64,000 nt of DNA from assembly GCA_030268105.1 (NCBI GenBank), contig BSDZ01000005.1:2170001-2234000 (forward strand), read 5' to 3'. Below the pieces are notes generated by a model. It was not told the origin of the DNA. It did not search any database and worked only from the letters and a program-made list of their open reading frames with translations. Position numbers and translations under genes: made by a program. Shown here in pieces: positions 21,011 through 34,821 of this stretch. The DNA is from Volvox africanus (taxonomy: Eukaryota > Chlorophyta > Chlorophyceae > Chlamydomonadales > Volvocaceae). Within the stretch, counting starts at the first letter, position 1. Each line of letters starts with the position of its first letter.

Positions 21011-24000
21011 TTACGTCTCGAGACCGTGCCGTAGTACCTGCGTGGCGCCCAGCAGACCGCATCGACTGGTGAGCGTGCGCTCAGATGGTGGCAAATCGGC
21101 GGGATTGGGGGCATCATTGGAAGCGGCTGTCATGGCAGTCGTCCCGTTGCCCCATGCCACCCGCGCCCAGTCCTCCGGCCAGGGTTTCAGGCCCAGGTGT
21201 TCGGCTGCTGCGAGGAACAGCTGGTCCAGACGGCTCAGCATGCGGCCGAAGCTGCGAGGGATGTTCGGGAGAGTGCGGGAGATGAGTGGGGGCGAGGTAC
21301 GGGAGGTAGGAGCGGACAGGCAGAGGGGCGGGATTGAAGCGGGTGATGGCTCGGGGGGGACTGGGTCTTGTCGGGAAGCACACCTGGAAAGCGGATCTGG
21401 AAAACGGGCTTGTGTTTGCGTGTGCGTGAGCGTGTGCGTGTGTGTTGTGAAAGCACGGCCCTGCGTTCAATGAGTGGCAGGACCCCTTTCAACCCACTTT
21501 GACAACAGAAGCGACCACAACAACCCCGACCCCTTTGCTTCCGTAATTCCTTCCTACATCTCCCACTTGTACGTCTGTACATTTCCTTACCTGTACCACC
21601 GCTTGTCGTACACTTGTCGTGACATTAGGGGACTAAGATCTCCCACTGGACAATCCGCATCCAAGTTCATTCCCGTCTTCTTGGCCAGGGCTTCCACCGT
21701 CCAAATGCGAACCTGGACATGTACGGCACGTCCAAGGCGGAGGCAGCATGCGTCCCAACAGTCAACTTACGGCCGACTAGCGCGTACGGCAGAATATTGG
21801 TAGTAGGTATTCATGTTACCGGTCTCCTAACCCAACCCAACCCACACCCACGTGAATGTTACCCGCACCACGGTGAATGTTACCCGCTTCCTCTCGCTCC
21901 TTCTCGAAAGTCTCACCTCCGCCAGCGTCTTGCTCCAGCCCAGCCCCTCGCGCATGATCAGATCCGCCACGTTGTCTCCGGAATTGAGATCCAGCACCAG
22001 GTCGTACTGTATCAGCAACTTCTTGGCGACAGCCTCGTGGGCCTCCCCAATGCCGTACAACGGGGTATGAAAGGCGCGCTCGCCAACCATAGTCCTGTCG
22101 AAGCCAAACACGCACAGACGAGCGCAATAGGCAGGAGGCCCAGGGGTTTCACCCAAGAAGCAGTCATGCGCGCACCATCAACCCAGGGGCTGTACACGAC
22201 GGCAGGGCGTACACGTCCAATGGTGCTATGTCATCTCTATATCCGCATTTACGCAGACCAATCCTGCAAAGGACGGGAGTATGCGTGCAGCGGAGACCCC
22301 GCATCTTGCCCCAGGTGACCGTTGCACTGTTTACTTTCAATAACCAGTTACTTTTTCGTAACCACAAACATATCTTGGACTTCAGAAGTAGTAACCAGGA
22401 AAGTAACTTGTCTGAAGTTGGGCTGATTACTTGTGTGATGCATGGATACAGGTGTCGCTGGTATCCTGGGGTGTCTATGGTTAATCTGATCGATCCGAGA
22501 TGGCAAATTATCTGAAAACCTTCTGATGGGGCCTTATGTGCAGGGGGAGATAATAATAGCGGTGCAAGAACGAACTGTATTGAGAGGGGGTTTATGGAGG
22601 CTAGCCTTGGTGCTAGGCCCCCTCCTGCTGTTGGGGTACTGGGCCTAAAGGCCCGCCGGTAGATTTCACAGAAGCGGTATTTTTGGGTCGCAGCGCATGC
22701 GGAGCAAGGCCTATGGGGTCGGGGTGTCTGGCTATTTTCGACTGGGCTCATGTCGCCAGGGTCTATAGCCTGCGGGTGGATGTACGGGGTGCAAATGCCT
22801 AAATGAAGCCCCCGAAAGCTGCTGCTCTTCCGATGCAAAGAAAAAGGATAAGTTGCGAGGGCTAGTTCATTAGTCAATGGCAAGTAGTTCCTCCAGGTCA
22901 GTGGGGTTCTCTAGCCTGATGGCCCTCTCTGCATGCGCATGTACGCCCAAGACTCGCTCTTCAAGGTCACCACATTTCCGTGCACACAGGTCATTTCCAC
23001 CTGGTGATGTGGTGAGCAGCAATAACTTGTGGATCAGACATGACGAGCAAATAGTAAGAGGCAGTCATCCATGACATGAACTAAAAATCATAAGAAACGA
23101 AGCGAGGTGGTATTCATTAGGGGGTTTCATTCTCTGAGGGGCCGCAATAAGCCCCCTGGCCCTCTTTGCCATTGTAAGTTGTAACCACCGTAATGGAAAA
23201 AGCAACTTTCTTTACTTGAAATGTACCCAAAATCAGAGTCACAAAAACGAAAAAACACTGGTTTCACGGCACCGTACTGTATGACAAACAAAAGCTATTC
23301 CCTGTCCGCCGCTAACCTAATGTTATAGTTGTCCGCGACGGGCGGTGTGTACGTCTCCCAGGTGGCGACGGAGGCGTTGCAAAAGAGCTTTGGAAACAAC
23401 TTGGCTGCCGTGCCCCGACGAAATAGTGTTGACCGGAGCCGTACGAGCATGTACTTTATGTTGCTGGCCAGACGCTGTAGAGGCTCCCTAATGCTTAAAA
23501 AAGGAGGGGGAGTTACGGGGAAAGGGGGGCAGAGGCAAGGGGAGGTCAAGGGAGGGAAAGGCACGGTTTGAGGTTTTGGGTTTGGAGCTAAAGGAGCTGA
23601 TTGTTGCACTTCTTTAGGTAAGCTGAAAGTCGCAAAACCATTCATTAATATAAAATCTTTTTTATTTGTTGGCACAAATAAAACCTCTTTGGATATACTA
23701 AGTAATTAAAGTTAACTTTAACGACTTAATATAATGTAATGGGTCTATTGCGATTAATGGCGTTTCGGGAAGAAAAGGGAAGACGGACAGTAAACTGAGG
23801 GTATGTATTTGGAGTTCAACAAACGCAACAGACGGGTGGAAAGGATGAAGGAAGGGAGAGGGCGGCTAAAGATAAAAGTGCATTCGGACACTTCAAGTCT
23901 CTCAAAGCTGCGTTGCTAGGTTTGGGGACCAAAGTGTGGGGGCATTGGATGCAGTGTGGGATGTAATAAATACTCCCATAGGGGCTGTGACGGTGGTGCG

Positions 24001-26895
24001 CAAGCTCAAACCCGACCCCCCTGTGGGGCCCCCCGTGTGTTTTCTGGATATCATGCATTAAGATATTCAAGGGGCAACCGCTTAACATGCTAACAAATGG
24101 TCATAGCTAAAAGAAATCAAATCGATTACTAGACACGCTAAAAGAAAGCAGAATTTTGCCGGCGACGGCGAAATTCCCAAGGGCCTTATCCTACCAGGAC
24201 TCGTTGCAGTGGAGGTGAAGATACGACACATACAAATTGCTAAATGAACTACCTAAACCTAGAACAATAAAACAGGCTAATACGATAAATAAGATGAACT
24301 ATAACTAAAAGTTAGTAAAGTCATTATCTACGATTACTAGACCAGGTAATAACAGCGGTAGCAATGAGGCCTTTCACGAGGTACCCACGTGGACAGATGA
24401 CGCACAGACAGATGGGTGCGCGGGTGGACCGTACGACAAGCAGACAGACAGACGGTGATAGACAGACAGATGGACAGATACACAGACAGGTATAAAGACA
24501 GATGGACAGACAAATTCAACACAGAAGACAGTGCTGTGGCGTACGGCAGCCGTATGCCGTACCTGATGCTGATGACATTGACAAACTCGGGGCAGAGCTG
24601 TGTATGGTTCATGCCGCGCAAGCCGCCATGCAGTGTGTACTCGTTGGAGATGTATTGGAAGCCTCTGTTCAGTGCGTGATGCAACCGACTCATACAGCTC
24701 CGGATGTCCGTCTGTCGCTCAGTAACATCGAAGCGAGAACATACCCTGTACGACAGGGGGTTTCCAGCGTTTCAATTCCGGTTTTGTTCGTGCGGCCGAG
24801 TTTTGGAGAGTTTTACCGGAGCCATACCCCATCCCGCGACATATTATGTTATTTCATTATCCAAACATTTTAATAATTTTCTAAATCCAAAAACACAATT
24901 GGATGTTTTACTTGCCGATGTTTGCAGATGCATGTGATCATTTTTCGCCATTCGTACAACAGCTTATCATGGGTATGCGCGCGCAATATCTTACTGCATG
25001 GTCCTGGTCCTGTGCAGGTTAACGCCCAGTTCTTTAAGCAAGCTGCCGTTAATCCAGCGGCAATCGTCGTCAAAGGCCCGGTACCGGGCGGCGTTGGCCC
25101 GCGGCAGCTCACAACCGCTGGCGGCTGCGAGGAACACCAAGTGCGTGGTTGATCTTCACGTCAATGTGTGTATGTGTGTTGTATGTATGTGTGTGTATGT
25201 GTACGGCACAAAGAAAGGAATAAGAAAGAGTGGGTTTGGGTTATCTCGCTGTCCACAACAGCTGGTGTGGACAGTAGATCCCTTCACCCCTCCCAATCAG
25301 GACATGCATGACACGCAGGTTATGTAAGCAGGTCGTGCCTGTCGCTGTCACCGGGATCTGATAATGAGGTCAAACCAGTCGGGCTCGGTCGCCCATCCTC
25401 AACTCCCCCGACCCCTTCCCCTGCACATCTATTTCGATGTCCACCACCGCGCTCAACTCACTCGCCGCAGCCGTCCAGCTCGTCCCTCCAGCTTTGGAAA
25501 TGTGGAAGTACTCCATGATGGCGCGCTGGGCCACCGACTCCACGTGAATCTTGTACAGCTGCGTACGGCGCATGTAATTACACACATATTGGATGTATCA
25601 GGATCCACAAAATCCACTTGGCGGAGCACACATAGCCCAAATCCAGCAACGTGGGCCTTCTCACGGGGTATCTTGCTGGCCACCCCGCTCCCACTGAGCG
25701 ATGTCAACTCGTCGGGTACTGCTGATTACGTTCACATCAGGCCCCGCAGAAAGGCACTCACCATGGTCACCACGCGGACCAGGTCCTCGTCCGCAATCTT
25801 CGAGACGTCAGCCGAATGCTTTGCATTATGGCGGATCACGCCCATCCATCCCAACAGAAGCTGAGCCAGCAACACCCGCCGTACCAGTGGCAAACTGCCG
25901 TATTGTACGCCAGTGAAATTGACGGGAATAGATGGGGCGCCTGGATTTTCCAGCAGATCATCATCCACATCTCCATTGTCAAAGTCGACGTCAGATGAGT
26001 AATCGCTGTCGCGGTCATCCCCATCACCCCCGCCACCAGGCGCCAGGCTGTTACGACTTCCACCAGGCTCCGCTACATCCAGCTTTCGTCGAGACCCTAG
26101 CTCACCAACGTAGTCATCGAAATCTGTCCCGCTGCTGTCATCCTCGCTGCCGCCAGCAGGAGTTCTGACGTCCCTGCCGCTACCATCAACATCCACCAAA
26201 TCACCCTTCTTCCGCTTAGCCATGGCAGCTTTCCGTGCCACATTTGCTTCTGCACGTGTTGCCGCATGGATTGCTGCTGCATCGGCCGCCGTATCTGCGA
26301 CTTGTTGCGTCATATTACGCTGCTGCACTTGCAAGCGGTAGTGCCCCTCCAGGAAGGCGGTGGCGGCTGCGGCCCACGCGACCAGCGCCTCCCGACTAGT
26401 GGGCCCACGGGGGTAGTTGCGCAGGAGAGAAGTAAGAAACGAAAGGCTGCTGCCTTGTCGCAGCTCAGGAGCCAGCATTTGGCATGATGATTTCGGTCCA
26501 GTGACATTGCTACTGCCGATATAAATCCTTTTGTTGCATACACGCGCTATGTGAACAAGCTTGTCAGCAACTCCCAGGACCTGATGCAGGTGGGCGGCCA
26601 GCTCGTGCTCCTCGGCGATGAGGGCGGCGGTACCGTTTGATGAAAGTCCTTGGCCCTCTTTGCGAAATGTGATATTCCATTCAAAAAAGAGTTTGGAAAA
26701 CACGTATTCAATCGCTTCCTTTCTCTTCTCTCGTTCACTAAGAATGCTCGACTCGAGGCTGTCTGTAAAGCCTTGACCCAAATCTGAAGATAAAGCTGAA
26801 CGTCCCCGAGATACGTCCACCTCATAATGTATTTGTGCAAAAACGTAATGAGTCAAAAGCAAACAAATGAAAGTCCAGAGCCATGAAACGTTCAT
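21011..26895 (-). CDS. Sulfotransferase-like secretory protein, paralogue B
   Basis: Eight exons: 26895-25762, 25558-25462, 25124-24995, 24745-24563, 23487-23317, 22094-21917, 21712-21591, 21251-21011; phases join to 751 residues. N-terminus: hydrophobic signal or anchor (WLWTFICLLLTHYVFA). Exon 1 is family-specific, with APELRQGS, REALVAWAAAATAFLE, a long acidic linker (about 245-335) and LPLVRRVLLAQLLLGW. The catalytic half begins in exon 2: FHISKAGGTSW (K400, G402-S405) is the 5'-phosphosulfate loop; REPLQRLAS (515-523), split by an intron after the Arg codon begins, is the 3'-phosphate motif; VADNYNIR and NEYTLHGG are family landmarks shared with paralogue A. In known enzymes of the Sulfotransfer_2 type these motifs bind PAPS, and the site is the Golgi lumen. 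Substrate unknown; a matrix glycan or glycoprotein is my inference. Exons 2, 3, 6 and 8 have exactly the same length as in paralogue A. Confidence 0.88.
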
Positions 26896-29800
26896 CCGCC
26901 GTAGCAGAAGCCCTACCCTTTAAGGAAAGAAGCAAGTTTGCTCGTCAAACATCTAAATTTTTTATGCGTAAAATTACAATCGCAATCAGCGAAGACAAAC
27001 AGCAGCATGTAAAAGATATATCTGTCGGATAGGTGCGGAGTGAGAGGTGCGCCGTTGATGCCACACCGATGTTTTTATGCAATCAAAAAATAGCATAACT
27101 TACGTTTGATATTTTCCTTTTTATTGCGGATGTAAGACGATTACGCAACGTCAGACCACCCCGCCCACATGTCCGACAAAAGTGTTGCCAACGGATGTCG
27201 TACCACCCTGTTAATGCGTGCAAGCGTGTACACTACTTCCCACCGGCATTTGTACTTCCATTTGTAAGTTCACTGAACAAATGCATGTATTAAATACATT
27301 ATTTTAAGGGGAAGGACAAAAATGGACATCAGCGAACGCGTCGGATAAAGTATCGAAATTCCCGAAACAAAAATTCGGTAACTGAATCCAAATCTCTTAC
27401 AGAAATAGAATATCGAGTCAACCGAAGCGCTTTTCACGTCCCGAAGGCCACGATGCGGGGTTATTTTGATGACTAGGCGAAAGAAAATGAGTACCCTATG
27501 GCTGCATCCAGTCAAGAATGTCATTATGTTACCTGTTATGAACTTAACGGGTAGTAGACGGATGGGTGCTGTCCTCTGCTATTCACTCACGGGCCAGCCG
27601 GAAAGGAGTGGAAAGGTAGAAGGAAGGCGGGTGAATGACAGCACCTGGGAAAGCTTTGAAATGAATCTAAAGCAAACTGAAAGTTAAATAAAATCCTACG
27701 AAATTGCATTCGATTCAATTGAAGCATCATGAGCATATGAATCTGTACTGCAAAGCCGTTTTCAGTGAAAACATATCGCTTTTTCAGTCCATTATTCACC
27801 ATTATTAACGATCTTTCATCAGTCATCACATTCATCTTCGTTTTAGATAGAAACTGTTATGAAAAACCCTAACGGCCCTGCTGCACGGCGGTTGCAGGTA
27901 GTGAAAAACCTGGCAAGTCCAATCATACACAATTCATCACACAGTCGCATGTAGTTGTTGCTCAGTCCGAACGATGCCTGATAGAACCTCGCTCTACTAC
28001 TGGATCTACCCTCTCCCCGTACTTGCATGGGACACAGCCGAGGATCGTAGCACCCGCAGGGATGGTGCAGCACCGACATCTGGCATTTGCTAACAGCGAA
28101 TTGTGCGTCATAGCAGGAAATGCGTGCTAGCTCATGCTGTCAACATGCTGATGGTCGCCAAAGCTATTTTGCTTCAAAAGCCTGCACAATTAATTCGCAC
28201 GCTCCGCATGCGCGAAGGTACGTGCACCGTTTTTTCCAGCGTGCCTTCAACTGTCTTTTCTGCGTTGAAGACACGCTGTAAAAGGGCCCATTGGCCCCAG
28301 CACTGGGTTAAGCCATCCTTTCCTTTTAGATCAGCCTATGGCATTAAGTAATAGAGAATAACATTACCATCACCATGGGGTTTGCTGCAAGAACCCTGTG
28401 GGTCAGGAGAAAATGCAGCCGCAACGGTGAACTGTAGCCAGTGAAAGCTGTGCCGATGATTAAAAAAATAAGAGTTATAATACTGAGCATAAAATACAGC
28501 TTTGCGGCCATATCGGATGTTTTCGGGCAGGATATTTGCTCAGTTGCATCATCTTTCCTCAAACACCTTCAGCTTCTTTCACTCCATCATTAGTACGTTT
28601 CATTTGTTTAATGATGTAGTTTTTAGGAGGATTTCAAAGCCCTCCTTCAGCCCTTTTCCCGGATTGCGTTGGGATATCAACAACGGAGTTAAAAGCTTTC
28701 TAGGCATTAACCAGGTTTGCTAGGAAACGTATGAAACTGGATTCAGTACGGGCGCGTACAGGAGTAACTTAGCGACAGCTGGTGGTCCGTTTGAAACACT
28801 ATGTACGGGAAAGTACATTTTCCTGGATTATTATCCAGAGTCTGGAAAAATGTTCTAATGGTCTTGATTCGTTGTATTCTTGTGTGTAGGATAGGGGGGT
28901 ACATCACCCGTGGCCACTAACCTGGCAGTCCCTACCTTCCCCGGTATTTCGGGGCACCCTCATCCGGTCTCTCATGCCGACTTCTCCGAAATCAGTGGTT
29001 TTCCCAGGTTCAGCACCCACCACCAGCATCCAGCGGAATCTGCCGAATCAACTAAGGCGTCAACTCCGCTACTGGTCAGCTCGCAGGTCACTTTAATTGG
29101 GGTCGACACCGTCCATCGACATGGGGGCACCCTGCCCTTAACTTTAGGGTCTTTGGCCCGCTCTCAGTCGGGGTAGAACCTGGAATATGTTGTATGTATG
29201 GACATTGAGAAAAAATAGGTTTGGGGATGAGATACTCATCGTAACTCGGTGATCTGTGCACTGCCTGTATTTCTAGCTGAGGACTTATTTCCCTTAGGAG
29301 TCACAAAAGGCTGGTAGAGATGTACTCAGGAACAGGAAATCCCACAAAGAAAAATCAGAAACGCGATGTCAGAGCTTTTAGCACTCCCTCGCTGCCAAGG
29401 AATATTTCCCAGCTATGACAGAAATTGGCCCCTACCTGAAGCCGCAAACATGCATTGCCGGCGTTTGATAAGACTATCGAGTTCAGCTCCGCAACTAGCA
29501 GTTACAGACGCAATCCTTATGAAAATCAAGAGCATCAAGTGCTCCATTCATCACACACAGAGTGCCAATCTTTTAATAGAATCTGGATAAAAATGAAGAT
29601 GTATTTTGTCCCTCTTCTGGAAGGTTCCATTCCGTTACACAGCGGTGCACGTGCGCAGACGCTACAGATCCTGCGTGCGTCAATTCGCACCGCAACGCGT
29701 GTCTCGTGCCTCCGCATGTAGCGCGTGGCGTGCCCTCGCGAGTGAAGGGTTGACGATTATAGTTGTGAAACTGGTACCCCTCCCCTCTCCCCGGGACCCA

Positions 29801-30272
29801 CTCAATCGTGGACCAGCCGCCCATGCATGACGAGGCTATGTCTCTCCTACTCCCTAATAATCCTGGACTCGCATCTGTTTGGCACGTATTGGGGCTCTCA
29901 CTCCCTGCCTACCGCACTACCGCTCCAGGGAACGGGACGCAGCGGTCGTAATTCCGGGAATGGTCGTACAGTAGGGAGGGGGTCCCAATGGGGGCATTTT
30001 GGGGACAAGGTTTTGCTGATCATGACGATTTGCTACCACCACCCCACCAGGAGGGCGGCCATCATTGTAACATATCCACGCAAGTTGATGCTAACATTGT
30101 TCGGGGCTTAGAAGAGCGCACGCACGTTCCTCAAAAGAACACTCTTTCGCCCGACCGCTGACAGTTAACCGTTTTGACCGCTAGGGTCAAAGCAACTGCT
30201 GCTGGAGTCCCCCCAATCCATCTACCCCCCCTGGTCAGTCCCCCCTTCCGTCCTGGGCCCATTAAACCTTCC
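26896..30272. other. Intergenic stretch upstream of paralogue B, no supported gene
   Basis: AT-richer than its surroundings, with only short open frames and no splice-consistent exon. A palindrome-poor region near 28900-29180 has a distinct GC content and may be a transposon remnant, but I could not identify it. The promoter of paralogue B should lie near 26900-27200. Confidence 0.5.
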
Positions 30273-31417
30273 CATGGCAGTCGTCCCGTTGCCCCATGCC
30301 ACCCGCGCCCAGTCCTCCGGCCAGGGTTTCAGGCCCAGGTGTTCGGCTGCTGCGAGGAACAGCTGGTCCAGACGGCTCAGCATGCGGCCGAAGCTGCGAG
30401 GGAAGTGCGGGAGAGTGCGGGAGATGAGTGATGGCTCGGGACGCGAGGTAGGGGCGGACAGGCAGAGGGGCGGGATTGAAGCGGGTGATGGCTCGGGGGG
30501 GACTGGGTCTTGTCGGGAAGCACATCTGGAAAGCGGATCTGGAAAACGGGCTTGTGTTTGCGTGTGCGTGTGTGTTTTGAAAGCAATGTGTGTTGACTCT
30601 TCGACCAATGACTTGAAGAATGTGTGAAAGACGCATTTAGGTCCAGGGTAGACAGTTTTCAAAGAACGAATGTATAGCGATGAATTAAGACAATAGTGAG
30701 TAGTTCCCAGACATCACGGACAGTTAGGACAGGCAAAATCCGTACTCGGGTTTTTTGCACTGCAGGGCTGCGAAATGCAGCGCCAACATAGCTTACAGTG
30801 CATAACGGCGTACGGACAAAGATGACTAATCACGCCCAGATTACTAACAAAGTAAATTGTCTCGTGCACTTCCGTACCTGTACCACCGCTAGTCATACAC
30901 CTGTCGCTGTTATTATCTTTGTGATGTCCCCCACCCCATACTGCTTGAAGTCAAATCCTGATCTTTGATCCAGGTGCTCCGAAGACCACACATGGACCTG
31001 GAAACGCTCTGGAACGTCATTTGAGCAAATCACTCTTCCAGGTGAGTCTGTAACCTAATGCAGCAACCGACCCGCCCAGCAAGAAGCTGCAGCCCCCGGG
31101 AACCCGCCCTGACCCGCCCGAACCCCTCTCCAATATCTACCTCGCAAAAACTATGTACAGGTTTGGGCCCCGCGCGATTGCATCCCAAAAAACATCAAGT
31201 TGGCGACCCTTCGGTCCATCTTCCCCTCCCCTTCTCTCGCACATATACCCACAGACACACACACACACATACACATACCTATCTACCTATCTACCTATCT
31301 AGAAGCTCGTATAGTGCTTAAAGGTTTCCTGTCTCACCTCCGCCAGCGTCTTGCTCCAGCCCAGCCCCTCGCGCATGATCAGATCCGCCACGTTGTCTCC
31401 GGAATTGAGATCCAGCA
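30273..31417 (-). pseudogene. Truncated, mosaic sulfotransferase-like pseudogene
   Basis: Only the 3' exons are present. 31417-31331 is nearly identical to the second half of exon 6 of paralogue B and its donor. 30997-30878 is an exon-7 homologue (starts VHVWSSE) that is one base out of register: read from the acceptor it meets TGA, and in the downstream frame a TAG stands at 30891-30889 where the functional copies have CAG or AAG before RWY. 30584-30273 is nearly identical to intron 7 plus the first half of exon 8 of paralogue B (21454-21131), then diverges, losing the C-terminus. No exons 1-5 were found nearby. The exon-7 piece and its donor (GTACGG) are closer to paralogue A, the other pieces to B. 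Confidence 0.88.
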
Positions 31418-31754
31418 GTCAGACACCTTCATATGTTTGGAATTTCGTTCTAGCCGTCAGGGTTCTGCCTACAATGTGCCAAATGTACAATATTCGATCT
31501 CACAATAATGTACGGAAATCATCATTTATGTCTGCCGTGCCTCTCCTCTCCTATGTCGATCTACCCCGATGCGACAGGAGTCTCTGGAGCAGTAGTAAGC
31601 AAGTCCAGCAGCAGAGGCAAGCGCGTCCGTGAGATTACAGCTTACGACAATTCGTGAGGACCTTGGCGGAGCAGTACAGGAACCGCTAAAATAATAGATA
31701 CGTGCTGCCTTTGCTGATACCTCCTAGGTTCCGGTGCGACTCAGCAGGCCCTAC

Positions 31755-33040
31755 CCAGCCCAGGGACTTGGGTCCCGTGTCAGCTCCGCGCCATCCCCGG
31801 CCCCCTGGAGCTCTGGGATCAGCATCTCCGAGTCAGGGGCGGGCAAATAAAAGGGCGGTTTGGCAATGAAGCACACTGCCCCAGCTGCGGGGGATCTGGC
31901 GGCGGTGATGCCGTGGTAGAAGTCGTTGATATCTGCTCCACAAGCACGTAGTAGTGGAAAGGCAAGAAGGCCCAAAAAGGCCGTGTAAATGTATTTAGTA
32001 TTTCGGCTACGTTGGCTGATAGAGGATACTGTGATTCGGAATCTTACAAATGTCAGGTTAGGCCGTCTCAGGAGGTACATGCCCCGACATGTCTTGGGTG
32101 TAAGAAGCGGACGAGCCCGGGCGGGGTCTCCTAGCCGTGCTAAGCGCGGCTTATCACTCTCCTCGATACATGCATTCTGGATGCGCAGCATTCAGACCTT
32201 TACTCCTCGTATTACTGAGCCATGCATTGAAGTCAACGAAGTCGCCACAGAACACTCCAGGCCACAGTGATGCCACATCCAAGCACAGGGCCTGCGTGGC
32301 AAGTGTCCGTTGTCCACAACGAACCTAATATTGAAGGTGAAGTATCTAATTTCGATGAAATGGATGTAGCCGAAGATGTAAAAAACGTTCCTATAACAGC
32401 GTCTAGTATCACCGATTTGAATTCGAGATAAATAGACACCTTAACTTGTCCGTTGTCCACAACGAACCTAGTATTGCTCCGAGAAGCCGAAGGCGGCTGC
32501 ATTATCACGCGCAAGGCATGCGGAAGTGGGGTTAAGCTCAAAGCCGTACACGGTGCCATCGAACGGGAACGGCTTGCGTGGGAACAGGAGTAACAATGAA
32601 TGGTTACTTAATACGGGGCAGGGTCAAGAGTTTGGGGATCTCATGCCACATTGTGATTGCAGAAAGCATAGGACAAACAGATAAAACAATATTATGTAAT
32701 GACTTCCTAACGAACCTCCTGCAGCCTTCTGTTGTGTACATCTAGTCCCAAGGGAAGTATAAATGCGTGACTTCATGCCGTACAGCATGCTGTGGAGCTA
32801 TCTGAAATGTAGATGCAAAACCCCGACCTGGATATCAATATGGCGACCCTTACCAGGTCCCTACCAGGGATTTGACCACCTGCATGCCGTCCCCCGTCCC
32901 GAACTCCACCATCTTCAGCGGCCGCCTTCCATCGGGGGAACCTGCGCCCCGTGATTCTCCGCCAAGCTCCATGCAACACGTCCAGCCGTACAAAAAAACG
33001 GCTGGTGCCGCCCCAGCCCCCGCGATGTCCATCGCCACCA
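31755..33040 (-). CDS. Putative coding exons of an unrecognised gene
   Basis: Two segments have strong G/C third positions and flanking splice signals: 33040-32854 (contains VVAMDIAGAGAAPAVFLYGW and LKMVEFGTGDGMQ, donor TG/GTAAGG) and 31935-31755 (contains DINDFYHGITAARSP and FYLPAPDSEMLIPEL, donor GG/GTAGGG). I could not connect them in phase with confidence and do not recognise the family. They may belong to one gene or to remnants; the stretch between them (32.0-32.8 kb) includes a 30-bp direct repeat. Confidence 0.35.
32304..32476. repeat. 30-bp direct repeat at 143-bp spacing
   Basis: Positions 32304-32333 and 32447-32476 match with one mismatch. The repeat contains the palindromic core CGTTGTCCACAACG. 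It could mark the ends of a small insertion or a partial tandem duplication. Confidence 0.8.
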
Positions 33041-33360
33041 CTTGCGCAAGCGGTGGGGCCGCGCAGCGTCACGCGATGCGCCACAGCTGTCAACATCTTC
33101 TGCAAAACCCGGCTGTAGAATAGCGATTATTTGTGACACTGAAATACCTCGGCGGCGCTGTAAGTGCAGCGGCTCGGTCTGCGGCCACGGGGATCGATAC
33201 ACGGGATACTTTCATCTAACGGCCTGTGTACGAAGTACTGCGTTATTTCCTAATCGACGACGACCGATAGAAAAGCCAACACCATCAGTAACTTACTTCA
33301 TAACTTCTTGAGCTTGCAGAATGTTTCTCCACTTTTACCGCCAATCGGTTATAATATATA

Positions 33361-33780
33361 CTTTTATGTTCTACTTGGAAGCCTACCCGACATCTTCCTG
33401 CTGCTGTGTTTTGGTGCCGTATGTTGCAAACGGCTCCCGGTCCTGTAGTCGTACAACGTCCATGGTGTCACGGGTGCTTGCCTTGCGCGGAAGAAGCAAC
33501 GATGAGGCTGCGGCCACTCGCTGTAGCATTGTAACTGCCTCAAAATCTCTAACGGCGTCCACGCCGCCTCCGGTACCGCAGCCTTCGCCGCCGTTGCCAG
33601 CACGGGTGGTACTGTCAAATGGTGGCCCCTGCGGCACGGGTATAACCTCTCCATGAACTCAGGGGTTCTCCAGGCGTGTCGCAAAATGTGGTCGTTCGGA
33701 AGCGACTGAGTCAGCAAGGAAGAGGCCAACATCCCCGGGTATGAGCCATTCCGGTTAGCGAGTTGCGGCCGCAGCAGAAG
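33361..33780 (-). CDS. Putative coding exons, unknown; similar to a segment at 62.0 kb
   Basis: The stretch 33735-33640 reads GMLASSLLTQSLPNDHI and WRTPEF followed by LYP, and a second frame from about 33635 to a TAG at 33361 reads RDFEAVTMLQRVAAASSLL and onward. The first piece resembles the exon at 62021-61920 (ASSLL, RTPEF, YYPY). The change of frame without an obvious intron suggests either an unrecognised splice or a decayed copy. Function unknown. Confidence 0.3.
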
Positions 33781-34821
33781 ACCAGTGCAGACATGGAACA
33801 CAGCAGGTGAAGTGTCGCAAATGCAGCTCTATGGCTCCGTAGGAGTTTTTTATACTGGCTTCTGGTCTGGCTGCTGGTAAACGGGACACGTAAACGGCAT
33901 ACGCGCAGTCGCGCGCGCTAGGGCGAGCTTCACGCCCAGGATCGCGAGAACCACGAATATACTCTTTGGCGTTTTATGACTATATCTCAGTTTAATGTCT
34001 TAATTTAATGTAATAGATTGTATAGGATAAGTCAGACGCGGGCTCACCTAGGCTGAAGTCGGCAAGCAAATTACATTGCTTGATCACGCGTGGGGAACTG
34101 TTTTTAGCGCAATATGGTTGCCGGAGCGGAACAGACTGTACAAAACGTTGTTCATTAGTACATTAGTCGATGCGACAGCTATGATAACGATGGCAACCTA
34201 CGCTGCTGCAGCCTTTGGACCTCGCCGCGCCTCAATAGGCAATAATCCGTGGTCACGGCAACCTGGACCATGAAGGCTGCATATCATCCCCGCAAAGCTC
34301 AAGTCACCATACAGAATAATAACCTTCGAACTTATTTAAATTGCTTTTGCCCTATACGCTAGATTATTGACAACCTTTTTTCTCTAGATATAGACGAACA
34401 GCGAGGTCGCCTAAACTGCAGCACTCCGGCGTACTTGTAACATCAAAGTCACATCTGTCAAATAACATATTTCCTTATAGCTGCCTCCCTCATTTACTGC
34501 TTTGACATCGGGAGTCTTTGCCTGCCTTAGCCGGCAGAAATCATCAACCACCAAGATGCCAGGCTCAGCCCGAGGTGTCACGCACAAAACGATTCAGCTT
34601 CGCCAAAAGTGTCGCGGCGTGCAACTGCGACCTGCCTGGGAGTTCGGCCTCGCACCACCCGTCAACAGACGCGGCACGCGCAGCGCTGCCATTTCTGCAA
34701 TGAAAGCAATTGGCTCTGCAGCTAATAACACCGCCATTGCCACAGCCTCGTGACCCACATTCTCCAATTTCTTCACCTATTGCACAATCTCTTCACCCAT
34801 TGCACAAGCTGTCGCTGCCAG

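Noticed and set aside
22164..22883. A 239-codon minus-strand open frame
   Set aside because: Lies in intron 5 of paralogue B with no codon bias and no recognisable motif.
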